The translations under genes and the position numbers were made by a program. Shown piece by piece: positions 15,581-24,666 of a DNA stretch of 64,000 nt. Source of the stretch: Rhizobium sp. L1K21 (GTDB lineage Bacteria; Pseudomonadota; Alphaproteobacteria; Rhizobiales; Rhizobiaceae); assembly GCF_024055895.1 (NCBI RefSeq), contig NZ_JAMXLE010000001.1:868001-932000 (forward strand), in the 5' to 3' direction. The notes beneath the pieces were generated by a model, which saw nothing but the letters and a program-made list of their open reading frames with translations, was not told where the DNA came from and ran no database searches. The first letter of the stretch is position 1. Each line of letters opens with the position of its first letter.

Positions 15581-16540
15581 ATGTTTGAAGGCTTGCTTTG
15601 CGCCATACCGATTGTCAGCTCGCTTTTGAGTGCCTGTGCGCCGGACAAGCCGCTGGCGACGGGCTATGTGGAAGGCGAATATGTGCGCCTTGCGCCCATT
15701 GATCAGGCGCGCATCGAGACGCTGAAAGTGAAGCGTGGAGACCGCGTAGCCGCTGGCAGCCTGGTGGCGGAACTGGAAAGCGAAGATGCGGTCTATTCCG
15801 TCAATCAGGCAACGGCGGCGCTTGGGCAGGCCAGGTCTCAACTGGCCAACCTGCAGGTGGGATCGCGACCGGAAGAGGTGGCGGTCATCCAGGCCAATCT
15901 GGCATCGGCGATTGCCCAGTCGGAGGAGGCGCAGCGCACGCTGAAGCGCACGGCAGACCTGCTCAAACGCGGCATTGCCGCTCAATCGGACTATGACAAG
16001 GCGCAGACCGCCGCCGAACTCGCCAATGCTTCGGTGCAGCAGATGCAGGCCAATCTTGCCGTGTCGCAATTGCCGGCGCGCAAACAGCAGATCGAGGCCG
16101 CAAAAGAGGCGGTGAAACAGGCCGAGGCATCTTTGGAACTGGCGCAGTTCCGGCTGCAGCGCCGTTCGCTCAAGGCACCGGCAGATGGTGTGGTCGACGA
16201 TGTGATCCGCCGTGTCGGCGAGCTTTCGGGGCCGTCGCAGCCGGTGGTCTCCATTTTGCCGGATGGTGCGGTGAAGCTGCGCATTTATGTGCCTGAGAAA
16301 TATCTCGCCTCCATCGCTTATGGAAAGGTTCTGGCGGTGCATTGCGATGGCTGTTCGGGCAAAGACAAGGCGCGCATCACCTATATTTCCGACGGTCCGG
16401 AGTTTACCCCGCCGGTGATTTATTCGCTCGATAACCGGCAGAAGCTCGTTTATCTCGTCGAGGCGCGGCCGGAGCCTGGCAGTGCGGCGTTGAAGCCCGG
16501 TCAGATTGTCGATGTGGCACTGGAAGGTGCTGATCCATGA
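15581..16540 (+). CDS. HlyD-family periplasmic adaptor lipoprotein (YbhG-like)
   Basis: A 319-residue membrane-fusion protein. LLSACAPDK is a lipobox, so it is likely a lipoprotein of the inner-membrane outer face. After a short barrel domain come long alpha-helical hairpin segments (about residues 70-190, alanine/glutamine-rich coiled coil). The lipoyl half-motif LKAPADGVVDDVIRRVGE follows, then a beta-barrel region. It would connect the ABC exporter behind it with an outer-membrane channel. The start is 4 bases after the regulator stop, and its stop overlaps the next start (ATGA). Confidence 0.88.
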   Translation: MFEGLLCAIPIVSSLLSACAPDKPLATGYVEGEYVRLAPIDQARIETLKVKRGDRVAAGSLVAELESEDAVYSVNQATAALGQARSQLANLQVGSRPEEVAVIQANLASAIAQSEEAQRTLKRTADLLKRGIAAQSDYDKAQTAAELANASVQQMQANLAVSQLPARKQQIEAAKEAVKQAEASLELAQFRLQRRSLKAPADGVVDDVIRRVGELSGPSQPVVSILPDGAVKLRIYVPEKYLASIAYGKVLAVHCDGCSGKDKARITYISDGPEFTPPVIYSLDNRQKLVYLVEARPEPGSAALKPGQIVDVALEGADP

Positions 16541-17457
16541 CCAATGCGATTGAGGTCAGCGGGCTCACCAAGCGCTTCGGCGAGAAGACTGTTGTCAATG
16601 ATGTCAGCATGTCAGTGGCCGAGGGTGAAATTGCCGGCTTTCTCGGGCCGAACGGTTCGGGCAAGACCACCACGATCCGCATGATGTGCGGTCTGCTGAC
16701 GCCGGATGAGGGCGAGGGGCAGGTACTCGGTTTCGATCTGCGCAAGGATGGTCTGAAGATCAAGCGCGAGGTGGGCTACATGACCCAGCGTTTTTCCTTT
16801 TACGAAGATCTGTCCATTGAAGAAAATCTCATGTTTGTCGCGCGGCTTTATGAGCTGAAACCTGCGGCGCAGAATGTTCGCGATACGCTTGAGGATCTGG
16901 GGCTGACGGCGCGGCGCAAGCAGATGGCCGGTACGCTTTCGGGCGGCTGGAAACAGCGGCTGGCGCTGGCTGCCTGCATCATGCACAAGCCGAAACTGCT
17001 TTTGCTGGATGAGCCGACGGCTGGCGTGGACCCGAAGGCTCGGCGCGAATTCTGGGATGAGATCCACCAGCGCGCGGCCGACGGCCTGACGGTGCTGGTT
17101 TCCACCCATTACATGGACGAAGCCGAACGCTGTCACCGCATCAACTACATTTCCTATGGTCGCCTGCTGGCCAGCGGCACTGTGGAAGAGGTGGTTTCCA
17201 ATGCCGGCCTTACGACCTTTGTTGTTCATGGCAAGAACATTGCCGGACTGGCTGAAGAGTTGAGGGGTAGAGAAGGCATTTCACAGGTGGCGCCCTTCGG
17301 CGCAACGCTGCATGTGGTCGGCGAGGATCGCGCGGCGCTTGAAACCGCACTTGCCGATATTCGCAACCGACCCGGCGTTGAGGTCAACAGGGGGCAGACC
17401 AGTCTCGAAGATGTCTTTATCGAGTTTATGGCGCACTCCACGGACAATATGTTATGA
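16537..17457 (+). CDS. ABC exporter ATPase subunit (YbhF-like, single domain)
   Basis: A 306-residue ATPase with Walker A (GPNGSGKTTT), signature LSGGWKQRLALAA, Walker B (LLLLDEPTAGVDP) and the switch His (STHYMDE). The signature reads LSGGW rather than LSGGQ, a variation that is common in YbhF/CcmA-type ATPases. E. coli YbhF is a duplicated ATPase of about 580 residues; this protein is only one half and would act as a dimer. It overlaps the gene before and after by ATGA, which couples their translation. It powers export of cationic drugs or similar compounds. Confidence 0.9.
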   Translation: MTNAIEVSGLTKRFGEKTVVNDVSMSVAEGEIAGFLGPNGSGKTTTIRMMCGLLTPDEGEGQVLGFDLRKDGLKIKREVGYMTQRFSFYEDLSIEENLMFVARLYELKPAAQNVRDTLEDLGLTARRKQMAGTLSGGWKQRLALAACIMHKPKLLLLDEPTAGVDPKARREFWDEIHQRAADGLTVLVSTHYMDEAERCHRINYISYGRLLASGTVEEVVSNAGLTTFVVHGKNIAGLAEELRGREGISQVAPFGATLHVVGEDRAALETALADIRNRPGVEVNRGQTSLEDVFIEFMAHSTDNML

Positions 17458-18590
17458 GCGGCTTTTTCTCCTTCCAGCGGCTCGGGGCTCTGCTTGCCAA
17501 GGAATTCATCCAGATGCGGCGCGACCGCATCACCTTTGGCATGATGCTGGGCGTGCCGTTGATGCAGCTTCTGCTTTTTGGTTTTGCAATCAATAGCGAC
17601 CCCAAGGACCTGCCTGCCGTTCTGGTCTCCACCAAGCCTGACCATTATGTTCGCGCCATGGTGTCGGCGCTGGAACTGACGGGCTATTACCGTTTCATCA
17701 AGGTTGGCGCTTCTGCGGAAGAGGCAGAGCAGATGATTGCGGAAGGAACGGTGTCCTTCGTCGTCACCATTCCCTCCGATTTTGCCGCCCGTGTTGATCG
17801 CGGTGATCGGCCGCAGCTTCTCATCGAGGCGGACGCAACTGATCCGTCGGTTGCTTCAGGCGCCATTTCAACGCTCTCAACAGTCACTGCGCAGGCGCTT
17901 CTGCGCGAGCAGGGGCTGGAGGCTCAAGCGCAGCAATCGGCTGAAAATCAGATCGAGGTGGTGGTGCACAAGCGCTATAATCCGGAAGGCGTGACGCAAT
18001 ACAACATCGTTCCGGGGCTTCTGGGTGTCATTCTGCAGATGACCATGATGATGATGACATCGATGGCGCTGACGCGGGAGATTGAGCGCGGCACGATGGA
18101 GAACCTGCTTGCCATGCCGGCAAATCCGGCGGAAATCATGCTCGGAAAGGTCATGCCCTTCATGGCGGTGGGCGCTATGCAGGTGGTTGTGGTACTCGTC
18201 GCCGCCAAGCTCCTGTTCGGTGTTCCCTTTGTCGGCTCCATGACGCTTCTGCTGGCGGCAATCCTGGTTTTCGTGCTGGCGCTGGTTCTTCTGGGCTATG
18301 TATTTTCCACCGCCGCCAGAAACCAGATGCAGGCCATGCAGCTGACCTTCTTCTTCTTCCTGCCGTCGATCCTGCTGTCGGGTTTCATGTTCCCTTATCG
18401 CGGCATGCCGGAATGGGCGCAGATGCTGGGTGAGATTTTTCCGCTCACGCATTTCCTGCGTGTCATTCGCGCCGTCATGCTGAAAGGTGCAGACTGGAAT
18501 GCGGTTTCGTTTGAAATCCACGTGCTCATCGGCTTTATCGCGGTCTATGTTCTGATTGCGCTCACACGCTTCCGCAGAACGCTTGATTAG
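17454..18590 (+). CDS. ABC exporter permease (YbhS/YbhR-like, ABC2 type)
   Basis: A 378-residue ABC2 membrane permease. One transmembrane helix near residue 30 is followed by a large periplasmic domain (about 50-175), then five or six helices. LTREIERGTMENLLAMPANPAEIMLGK is the conserved cytoplasmic coupling segment, and FPLTHFLRVIRAVMLKG the C-terminal one. E. coli has two permeases (YbhS and YbhR) in this operon; only one is present here, so a homodimer is expected. It ends 6 bases from a convergent gene with no clear terminator between. Confidence 0.89.
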   Translation: MSGFFSFQRLGALLAKEFIQMRRDRITFGMMLGVPLMQLLLFGFAINSDPKDLPAVLVSTKPDHYVRAMVSALELTGYYRFIKVGASAEEAEQMIAEGTVSFVVTIPSDFAARVDRGDRPQLLIEADATDPSVASGAISTLSTVTAQALLREQGLEAQAQQSAENQIEVVVHKRYNPEGVTQYNIVPGLLGVILQMTMMMMTSMALTREIERGTMENLLAMPANPAEIMLGKVMPFMAVGAMQVVVVLVAAKLLFGVPFVGSMTLLLAAILVFVLALVLLGYVFSTAARNQMQAMQLTFFFFLPSILLSGFMFPYRGMPEWAQMLGEIFPLTHFLRVIRAVMLKGADWNAVSFEIHVLIGFIAVYVLIALTRFRRTLD

Positions 18591-18596
18591 AAGGGG

Positions 18597-19490
18597 TTAG
18601 AGCTTGTCGCTCTGCGCGAGGATGAAGGCTCCATCGTCGCCCTCCATGGCGAAGCGCTCGCGGGTGAGTTGCCAATTGCCTGCCTCGCCAGAGATGGAAA
18701 AGAGATTATAGCCTGCCGGCGGTTTCCGTCCGCCCTGACCTTGCGATGCCGATGCGATGCCAACGACAGGAACAGGCCCATCGCGTCCTTCCAGATGGTA
18801 GACTGTGTTGAGATGGGTATGGCCGTGCAGCACCAGCTCTGCACCGACCTCCCTCAACATCTTTCCAAAACGGCGAATGCCGGTCATGCGCTTGTAGTTT
18901 GAGGCTGCACCGCGAACGGGGGGGTGATGGATCAGCACGACGCGGAACAGGCCGCGTTCGCCTGCTTCCTTCAGCAGTTGTCTTGTGCGTTCTGCCTGGT
19001 TTGGGCCGAAGGTGCCGTTTGCCGAGAAGGGCGGCGTGGCATGCGCCGTCGAACAACCGATCAGGGCAACGGGGCCGCGTACCCTCAGGTAGGGAAATTG
19101 GGGTGTTTCGGAAAGTGGAGCGCCGTCGGCGGTCAGAAACGGCCTCCAGGCCTTTAAAGATCGGCTTAACGCGCGCGGCACGTAAGCATCATGGTTGCCC
19201 GGCACCACCGAAATTTCCTGTGGGTCGCCGAGGTTTTCGAGCCACATCTGGGCCTTATCGATTTCCGTGCGCGCCGCGAGGTTGACTAAGTCACCCGTAA
19301 TTGCCAAATGGTCCGGCGCTTGGGCGCGTATATGCTCGATCAGCCGCGTTAACGTATCGCCGAAAAGGTGTTTCTTGCGATTGCGCTGCCAATTGACATA
19401 GCCGGTAATTCGCTTGGACATGAGCTCGCGCATGGTAATGGCTGGCAGCGGTCCGAGGTGGACATCAGAGATGTGGGCAAGTTTGAACAT
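18597..19490 (-). CDS. Metallophosphoesterase (calcineurin-like)
   Basis: A 297-residue phosphoesterase. HISDVHLG, TGDLVN, VPGNHD, HHPP and LHGHTHLN are the five metal-binding motifs in the right order, so a di-metal centre should form. Such enzymes cleave phosphodiesters; cyclic nucleotide phosphodiesterases of the CpdA type look alike, but substrates vary widely. No signal peptide is seen, so it acts in the cytoplasm. It is convergent to the ABC permease and divergent from a Nudix gene 39 bases away. Confidence 0.87.
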   Translation of the reverse strand: MFKLAHISDVHLGPLPAITMRELMSKRITGYVNWQRNRKKHLFGDTLTRLIEHIRAQAPDHLAITGDLVNLAARTEIDKAQMWLENLGDPQEISVVPGNHDAYVPRALSRSLKAWRPFLTADGAPLSETPQFPYLRVRGPVALIGCSTAHATPPFSANGTFGPNQAERTRQLLKEAGERGLFRVVLIHHPPVRGAASNYKRMTGIRRFGKMLREVGAELVLHGHTHLNTVYHLEGRDGPVPVVGIASASQGQGGRKPPAGYNLFSISGEAGNWQLTRERFAMEGDDGAFILAQSDKL

Positions 19491-19529
19491 AGGCGGGTTT
19501 TATCCGCGCGTTTTTAGGTGAGCAAGACA

Positions 19530-20021
19530 ATGAGTGAAGAAAACGCCCCGGAAGTCAGCAGCAAATGGATGCTCTTTCTGGCCAGGATCCTGCATATATG
19601 GTTTTTGCTCAGCCGCGGAATGACGCTCGGCGTGCGCGCTGCCTGTTTTGATGGGCAAGGCCGCGTCTTTCTGGTCAAGCACGGCTATATGCCAGGCTGG
19701 TATCTTCCCGGTGGCGGTGTTGAATGGGGTGAAACCATGCTGACAGCGCTTGCCAAGGAAATTCGCGAAGAGGGCAACCTTGTTCTCACCGAACCGGCGC
19801 AATCCTTCGGGCTTTATCTGAACCGCAACGTGACACCGCGCGACCATGTGCAGCTTTATGTCTGCCGCAATGTCGAGCAGACGGCTCCGCGTGAGCCGGA
19901 CAAGGAAATCATCGAGTGTGGCTTCTTCGAAATCGGCAATCTGCCGGAAGATACCACACCGGCCACCCGCCGCCGTCTTGCCGAGATCATGGGCGAGGCC
20001 CCGATCTCGGAAGAGTGGTAA
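19530..20021 (+). CDS. Nudix hydrolase with degenerate Nudix box
   Basis: A 163-residue Nudix protein. PGWYLPGGGVEWGE starts the box. The second half reads KEIREEGNL where the consensus is REUxEExGU, so the first Arg is Lys and the Gly is Asn, while the metal-binding glutamates are kept. An N-terminal hydrophobic stretch (about residues 13-30, WMLFLARILHIWFLL) could touch the membrane. Activity is likely but the substrate is unknown. ATG 19530 begins the family match. The convergent GST-type gene stops 6 bases after this one. Confidence 0.8.
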   Translation: MSEENAPEVSSKWMLFLARILHIWFLLSRGMTLGVRAACFDGQGRVFLVKHGYMPGWYLPGGGVEWGETMLTALAKEIREEGNLVLTEPAQSFGLYLNRNVTPRDHVQLYVCRNVEQTAPREPDKEIIECGFFEIGNLPEDTTPATRRRLAEIMGEAPISEEW

Positions 20022-20027
20022 GACGGT

Positions 20028-21005
20028 CTAAAGGTTGTCCCGCCCGTGCGGGGCTTCAAGGTCCTGGGCAGGCCCGACGGGCACGATTGCGGTCGGGTTG
20101 ATCATCGTGTGGCTTGCATAATAGTGCGACTTGATGTGGTGGAAATTCACCGTCTCTTTCACGCCCGGCCACTGGTAAAGCTCGCGCATATAGGCTGAGA
20201 GGTTCGGATAGTCGGCAATGCGGCGGATGTTGCATTTGAAATGGCCGACATAGACCGGGTCGAAGCGGATGAGCGTCGTAAAGAGCCGCCAGTCGGCCTC
20301 CGTCAAACGGTCGCCCATCAGATAGCGGTTCGAAGACAGCCGTTCTTCCAGCATGTCGAGTGTTTCAAACAGCGGGAAGACGTTTTCCCCATAGGCTTCC
20401 TGCGTGGTGGCAAAGCCGCTCTTGTAGACGCCGTTGTTGACCGTGTCGTAGACGCGCGCGTTGATTTCTTCGATACCGTCGCGCAGGTCCTCAGGGTAGA
20501 AATCCTGCTCATCCCCGGTCAGATCGTTGAAGGCGGAGTTGAACATGCGGATGATTTCGGCGGATTCGTTCGAGACAATCGTGTTCTGCTTCTTGTCCCA
20601 CAGAACCGGCACGGTCACGCGGCCCGAATAATCCGGTTTGGCGCGGGTATAAAGCTGCCAGAGATAATCCAGACCATAGAGCGCATCGCCGGTTGCGCCA
20701 TCGCGCTTCTTGAACTCCCAGCCGTTCTCGCGCATCAGATAATCGACAACCGAAACGGATATGATGTCTTCGAGCTTCTTCAGCTTGCGGAAAATGAGCG
20801 TGCGGTGCGCCCAGGGGCAGGCCAGGGACACATAGAGGTGATAGCGTCCTGCTTCTGCCTTGAAGCCACCGTCGCCAGTCGGCCCCGGTGAACCATCTGC
20901 CGTCACGAAGTTACGGAATGCGCTTTCGGAGCGCTTGAACTTCCCTTCGTTTTCCTTCGTGTCGTACCAGACATCCTTCCAGATGCCATCAACCAGCTTA
21001 CCCAT
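20028..21005 (-). CDS. Glutathionyl-hydroquinone reductase (YqjG/PcpF type)
   Basis: A 325-residue glutathione S-transferase of the Xi class. SLACPWAHRTLIF contains the catalytic Cys of the CPWA motif, which takes glutathione off glutathionyl-hydroquinones. The extended N-terminus (about 60 residues) and the C-terminal helical domain with DRLTEADWRLFTTLIRFDPVYVGHFKCN fit the class. It recycles quinones trapped by glutathione and works in the cytoplasm. ATG 21005 is preferred to a start 11 codons upstream because AAGGAG precedes it. Confidence 0.92.
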   Translation of the reverse strand: MGKLVDGIWKDVWYDTKENEGKFKRSESAFRNFVTADGSPGPTGDGGFKAEAGRYHLYVSLACPWAHRTLIFRKLKKLEDIISVSVVDYLMRENGWEFKKRDGATGDALYGLDYLWQLYTRAKPDYSGRVTVPVLWDKKQNTIVSNESAEIIRMFNSAFNDLTGDEQDFYPEDLRDGIEEINARVYDTVNNGVYKSGFATTQEAYGENVFPLFETLDMLEERLSSNRYLMGDRLTEADWRLFTTLIRFDPVYVGHFKCNIRRIADYPNLSAYMRELYQWPGVKETVNFHHIKSHYYASHTMINPTAIVPVGPAQDLEAPHGRDNL

Positions 21006-21241
21006 TATCAATCTCCTTTCGTATGGAGATAGTGGCAAGGAATCAGAAAATGAACCGTAAATGCGTTGAACGGTCCGTTTTGCTATTGGCGACGCTCAAA
21101 AATACTGCTATCGGCGTTCCTACTTTTTGGGGAATGTGCATCCGATGTTTGCGAACAACCTGCGACGACGCTGAAGATCTTTTTGAAAACGCGCATTTGC
21201 GCGACCGGTCTTTTATGCAGTTTATCGCGGTTTGAACATCC

Positions 21242-21742
21242 ATGAAAAAGCACGACGTCCTCTTCCTGACCGAAGACGCCACCCACGACGACATTATCGA
21301 AATCATCAATGACGAAGCGTTCGGCCCAGGCCGGTTCGCCAAGGCTGCCCAGCGCATCCGTGAGCAGGGGCCGCATGACCGCGCGCTGTCCTTCGTGGCA
21401 ACCGACAATGGTGCCGTTATCGCATCTGTGCGCATGACGCCGGTGCTGGCGGGCAGTGTGAACGGCCATCTCCTTGGCCCGCTCGCCGTGCGCCCCTCCC
21501 ACAAGAACCTCGGCATTGGTCGCGAGCTTGTCCGCATCGCGGTGGAAGGCGCGCGCAAAAAAGGCTCCGAAGGCGTCATCCTCGTCGGCGACCCACCCTA
21601 TTACGGCCCGCTCGGTTTCGAAAAGGTGGCCTATAATGCACTGGAATTTCCCGGCCCGGTCGATCCGGCACGCGTGCTTGTGGTGCCGATGGCGGATGAT
21701 ACGCATGCGCGGCTGAAAGGTGTGATTGGCTGGCGGGGGTGA
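21242..21742 (+). CDS. GNAT-family N-acetyltransferase (YhbS-like)
   Basis: A 166-residue acetyltransferase. LGPLAVRPSHKNLGIGRELVRIAVEGA contains the acetyl-CoA pyrophosphate loop (motif A, Q/RxxGxG/A variant N-L-G-I-G), and VILVGDPPYYGPLGFEKV is the typical YhbS-group ending with the P-Y-Y-x-x-x-G-F segment. The acceptor substrate is unknown. It stands alone, divergent from the glutathionyl-hydroquinone reductase gene across 236 bases in which no clear promoter could be set, and is followed by a hairpin that may be its terminator. Confidence 0.86.
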   Translation: MKKHDVLFLTEDATHDDIIEIINDEAFGPGRFAKAAQRIREQGPHDRALSFVATDNGAVIASVRMTPVLAGSVNGHLLGPLAVRPSHKNLGIGRELVRIAVEGARKKGSEGVILVGDPPYYGPLGFEKVAYNALEFPGPVDPARVLVVPMADDTHARLKGVIGWRG

Positions 21743-21860
21743 GGGGCACGAGGCTGCGGGGAGGGTCGGTTTGCGCTGTGATCAGCGATATGGATATGGC
21801 CTCAGGGCTCCTCGCCGCGTCGGGTGTGCAAGAACCGTGCGAATATCATCGTGCCCGTTC

Positions 21861-21916
21861 AAAGTTCCTGTCCTTCGTTGGTTTTTCATGCGCATCGACG
21901 GACAGGAATTTATTTC
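21861..21916 (+). terminator. Possible terminator between the GNAT gene and arsH
   Basis: TTCCTGTCC (21865-21873) pairs with GGACAGGAA (21900-21908) across a 26-base loop, followed by TTTATTTC. The flanking AAA and TTT extend the pairing. The long loop lowers confidence. Confidence 0.5.
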
Positions 21917-21929
21917 AGGTGTTGGTCAT

Positions 21930-22637
21930 TCAAACCGACTGCAAACTCACCCGCTTCTCAAGCCTGGCTGCTTCTTCCTTCCGCTCGCTGTATCGGTCGG
22001 TGAGATAGGCGGCGCAATCACGGGTCAGCAGGGTGAACTTCATTAGCTCCTCGCAGACGTCAACGACACGGTCGTAATAAGACGAGGGCTTCATCCGCCC
22101 ATTCGCGTCGAATTCCTGCCATGCCTTGGCAACGCTGCTCTGGTTCGGAATTGTGATCATACGCATCCAGCGCCCGAGTAGGCGGAGCGCGTTGACGGCG
22201 TTGAAGCTCTGTGATCCGCCTGAAACCTGCATGACCGCGAGCGTCTTTCCCTGTGTTGGGCGGATTGCGCCGATGGACAACGGAATCCAGTCGATCTGTG
22301 CCTTCATGATACCCGTAATCTGGCCATGCCGCTCGGGACTGACCCAGACCTGCCCTTCAGACCATTCAGACAGTTGCCGCAGTTCTTGAACCTTTGGATG
22401 TTCTACCGGCGCATCATCGGGCAGTGGCAGCCCGGATGGGTCGAAGAAGCGGACTTCTGCTCCGAGTTCGGTCAGCAACCGGCCTGCTTCTTCGGCCAAA
22501 AGGCGGCTGTAGGAGACCTGCCGCAGTGAGCCATAGAGGATCATAATTCGCGGTGGATGGCTCGAAAAGGCAGGACGCAGGGCGTCAAGATCAGGCTTTG
22601 CGAGATGTTGCGGCTCGGCGGCGGGAAAATCAGCCAA
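21930..22637 (-). CDS. arsH: Arsenical resistance protein ArsH (NADPH:FMN oxidoreductase)
   Basis: A 235-residue flavoprotein of the ArsH group. [21 protein letters not shown] is the FMN-binding loop and [22 protein letters not shown] is characteristic of ArsH. It oxidises trivalent organoarsenicals with NADPH/FMN and is the last gene of the ars operon. The frame opens at GTG 22655, but a strong AAGGAGG sits between that codon and TTG 22637, eight bases before the latter, so TTG is the likely start. It overlaps the end of the preceding arsC by eight bases. Confidence 0.93.
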   Translation of the reverse strand: MADFPAAEPQHLAKPDLDALRPAFSSHPPRIMILYGSLRQVSYSRLLAEEAGRLLTELGAEVRFFDPSGLPLPDDAPVEHPKVQELRQLSEWSEGQVWVSPERHGQITGIMKAQIDWIPLSIGAIRPTQGKTLAVMQVSGGSQSFNAVNALRLLGRWMRMITIPNQSSVAKAWQEFDANGRMKPSSYYDRVVDVCEELMKFTLLTRDCAAYLTDRYSERKEEAARLEKRVSLQSV

Positions 22638-23055
22638 TACGTTTGCCTCCTTCACCCAAGATGGCCTCTCCGTCCTCCTTGACGAATGGTGCCTTGAAAG
22701 CGTCTGCGGGCAGAATGTCGAGGACCACTTCGGACGGGCGCGATAGGCGCGTTCCCATCGCAGTGACGACGAAAGGCCGGTTGATCAGGATCGGCTCGGC
22801 CAACATGGCATCAAGAAGCGCATCGTCAGATAGGGCCGGATTATCAAGCCCCAGTTCGGTGTAGGGCGTACCCTTCTGACGAATGGCTTCGCGGACTGTC
22901 AGACCCGCATCTGCAATCATGCTGACCAGTTTTTCGCGGCTCGGTGGTGTGTTTAAGTATTCGATAACAGTGGGTTCGATGCCCGCATGCCGGATAAGCT
23001 CGAGCGTGTTGCGCGACGTCCCGCAGGCTGGATTGTGGTAGATCGTGACGTCCAT
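22630..23055 (-). CDS. arsC: Arsenate reductase, glutaredoxin-coupled type
   Basis: A 141-residue ArsC of the Spx/ArsC fold. [15 protein letters not shown] has the catalytic Cys, and [22 protein letters not shown] carries the arginines that bind arsenate. It reduces arsenate to arsenite using glutathione and glutaredoxin. It starts 3 bases after the acr3 stop. A second arsenate reductase of another fold is in the same operon, so the cell can draw electrons from both glutaredoxin and thioredoxin. Confidence 0.94.
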   Translation of the reverse strand: MDVTIYHNPACGTSRNTLELIRHAGIEPTVIEYLNTPPSREKLVSMIADAGLTVREAIRQKGTPYTELGLDNPALSDDALLDAMLAEPILINRPFVVTAMGTRLSRPSEVVLDILPADAFKAPFVKEDGEAILGEGGKRIG

Positions 23056-23057
23056 GA

Positions 23058-24119
23058 TCAGGATTCCTTGACCGCAGTGGTATTGCGGGCCACAGCGGGG
23101 GCGCTTTCGTACCACCCTTTGGAGTGGTTCACGATCCAGACAACCGAGAGCATCACGGGAACCTCGATGAGAACGCCAACTACAGTCGCAAGCGCTGCGC
23201 CGGAGTTGAAGCCGAACAGGCTGATAGCGGCTGCCACGGCGAGTTCAAAGAAGTTCGAGGCACCGATCAGCGCAGAGGGTCCCGCGACACAATGCTGCTC
23301 GCCCGACCAGCGGTTCAAAAGGTAGGCAAGCCCGGAGTTGAAATAAACCTGGATGAGGATGGGAACAGCAAGCAACGCGATGACGCCGGGCTGAGCAATG
23401 ATCTGTTCTCCCTGGAAGCCGAACAAAAGAATGAGGGTTGCAAGCAGGGCAACAAGGGACAGAGGCTGCAATCTGCCAAGCAGGCTTTCGAGCCGGGTCG
23501 TCGAACCGTTCGTTATAAGCGCGCGGCGGATAAGCTGGGAAACGATCACTGGGATGACGATGTAGAGCACAACCGACAGAATGAGCGTGTTCCACGGGAC
23601 GGTGATCGCGGAAAGGCCGAGCAGCAGAGCAACAATGGGTGCAAAAGCGACGACCATGATTGAATCGTTGAGTGCTACCTGGCTCAATGTGAAATGTGGT
23701 TCACCCTTTGTGAGGTTGGACCAGACGAAGACCATCGCCGTACAGGGCGCGGCTGCCAGGATGATCAGTCCGGCGATGTAGCTGTCGATCTGTGTTTCCG
23801 GCAGCAGGGGGCGAAACAGCCAACCGATGAACAGCCAGCCGAGCAGAGCCATCGAAAACGGCTTGACGGCCCAATTGACCAGCAAGGTCACGCCGATGCC
23901 GCGCCAATGTCTTCCCACCTCGGATAGTGCTGCAAAATCGATCTTCAGCAGCATCGGAATGACCATCAGCCAAATCAGAACGGCGACGGGCAGATTGACC
24001 TGCTCGACTTCCATAGAGCCGACTGCATGGAAAAGGCCGGGGAATGCGTGACCGAGCGCGATACCGGCAACAATGCATAGAGCTACCCAGACTGTGAGAT
24101 AGCGTTCAAATGTGGACAT
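23058..24119 (-). CDS. acr3: Arsenite efflux transporter Acr3
   Basis: A 353-residue inner-membrane carrier with about ten helices. ILAAAPCTAMVFVWSNL holds the essential Cys of Acr3 proteins, and FNSGLAYLLNR and SALIGASNFFELAVA are conserved blocks. It expels arsenite using the proton gradient and is unrelated to the ArsB of enterobacteria. It lies between the two arsenate reductases, two bases after the first and two before the second, so it is well placed for translational coupling. Confidence 0.95.
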   Translation of the reverse strand: MSTFERYLTVWVALCIVAGIALGHAFPGLFHAVGSMEVEQVNLPVAVLIWLMVIPMLLKIDFAALSEVGRHWRGIGVTLLVNWAVKPFSMALLGWLFIGWLFRPLLPETQIDSYIAGLIILAAAPCTAMVFVWSNLTKGEPHFTLSQVALNDSIMVVAFAPIVALLLGLSAITVPWNTLILSVVLYIVIPVIVSQLIRRALITNGSTTRLESLLGRLQPLSLVALLATLILLFGFQGEQIIAQPGVIALLAVPILIQVYFNSGLAYLLNRWSGEQHCVAGPSALIGASNFFELAVAAAISLFGFNSGAALATVVGVLIEVPVMLSVVWIVNHSKGWYESAPAVARNTTAVKES

Positions 24120-24121
24120 GC

Positions 24122-24649
24122 TCAGGCGACCTTTCCGTCGGGATTGGTTGAACCTTCCATGGTGCCAATCTGTTTAAGCTTCGTCTCAAGCGCCATCTTG
24201 TCGATTGATGCGAGAGGCAGGTTGGTGAATGCGACGATGCGGTTCTTCAAATAGCGTGCAGCTTCTGCAAAGGCTCGTTCCTGTTCGAAAGCTGTACCTT
24301 CCACAGCCGCGGGGTCCTCGACACCCCAATGGGCAGTCATCGGATGGCCGATCCATAAAGGGCAAGTCTCACCGGCGGCATTGTCGCAGACCGTGAAAAC
24401 GAAGTCGAACTCCGGAGCGCCGGGTTCGGCGAATTCGTCCCAGCTCTTTGATCGGAAACCCTCATGCGGATAACCGAGCGCGGAAAGCGTCTTCAGCGAA
24501 AGCGGATGGACTTCACCCTTGGGGTGACTTCCTGCAGAATAGGCATTGAAATGCCCTCCGCCTTCCTTTTGCAGTATGGATTCGGCCAGAATGGAACGGG
24601 CAGAATTGCCCGTGCAAAGAAACAGAACATTATAAACTTTGTCGGACAT
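24122..24649 (-). CDS. arsC: Arsenate reductase, thioredoxin-coupled (low-MW phosphatase fold)
   Basis: A 175-residue protein of the low-molecular-weight tyrosine phosphatase fold. LFLCTGNSARSILAESIL has the CX5R loop, and VCDNAAGETCPLW supplies the two later cysteines needed for the disulphide cascade to thioredoxin. In this fold arsenate reductases hold Cys-Cys pairs exactly like these. The C-terminus is longer than in the S. aureus enzyme. ATG 24649 begins the family match; the open frame continues upstream into the arsR tail. Confidence 0.92.
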   Translation of the reverse strand: MSDKVYNVLFLCTGNSARSILAESILQKEGGGHFNAYSAGSHPKGEVHPLSLKTLSALGYPHEGFRSKSWDEFAEPGAPEFDFVFTVCDNAAGETCPLWIGHPMTAHWGVEDPAAVEGTAFEQERAFAEAARYLKNRIVAFTNLPLASIDKMALETKLKQIGTMEGSTNPDGKVA

Positions 24650-24666
24650 GACGGTGTTCTCTCTGG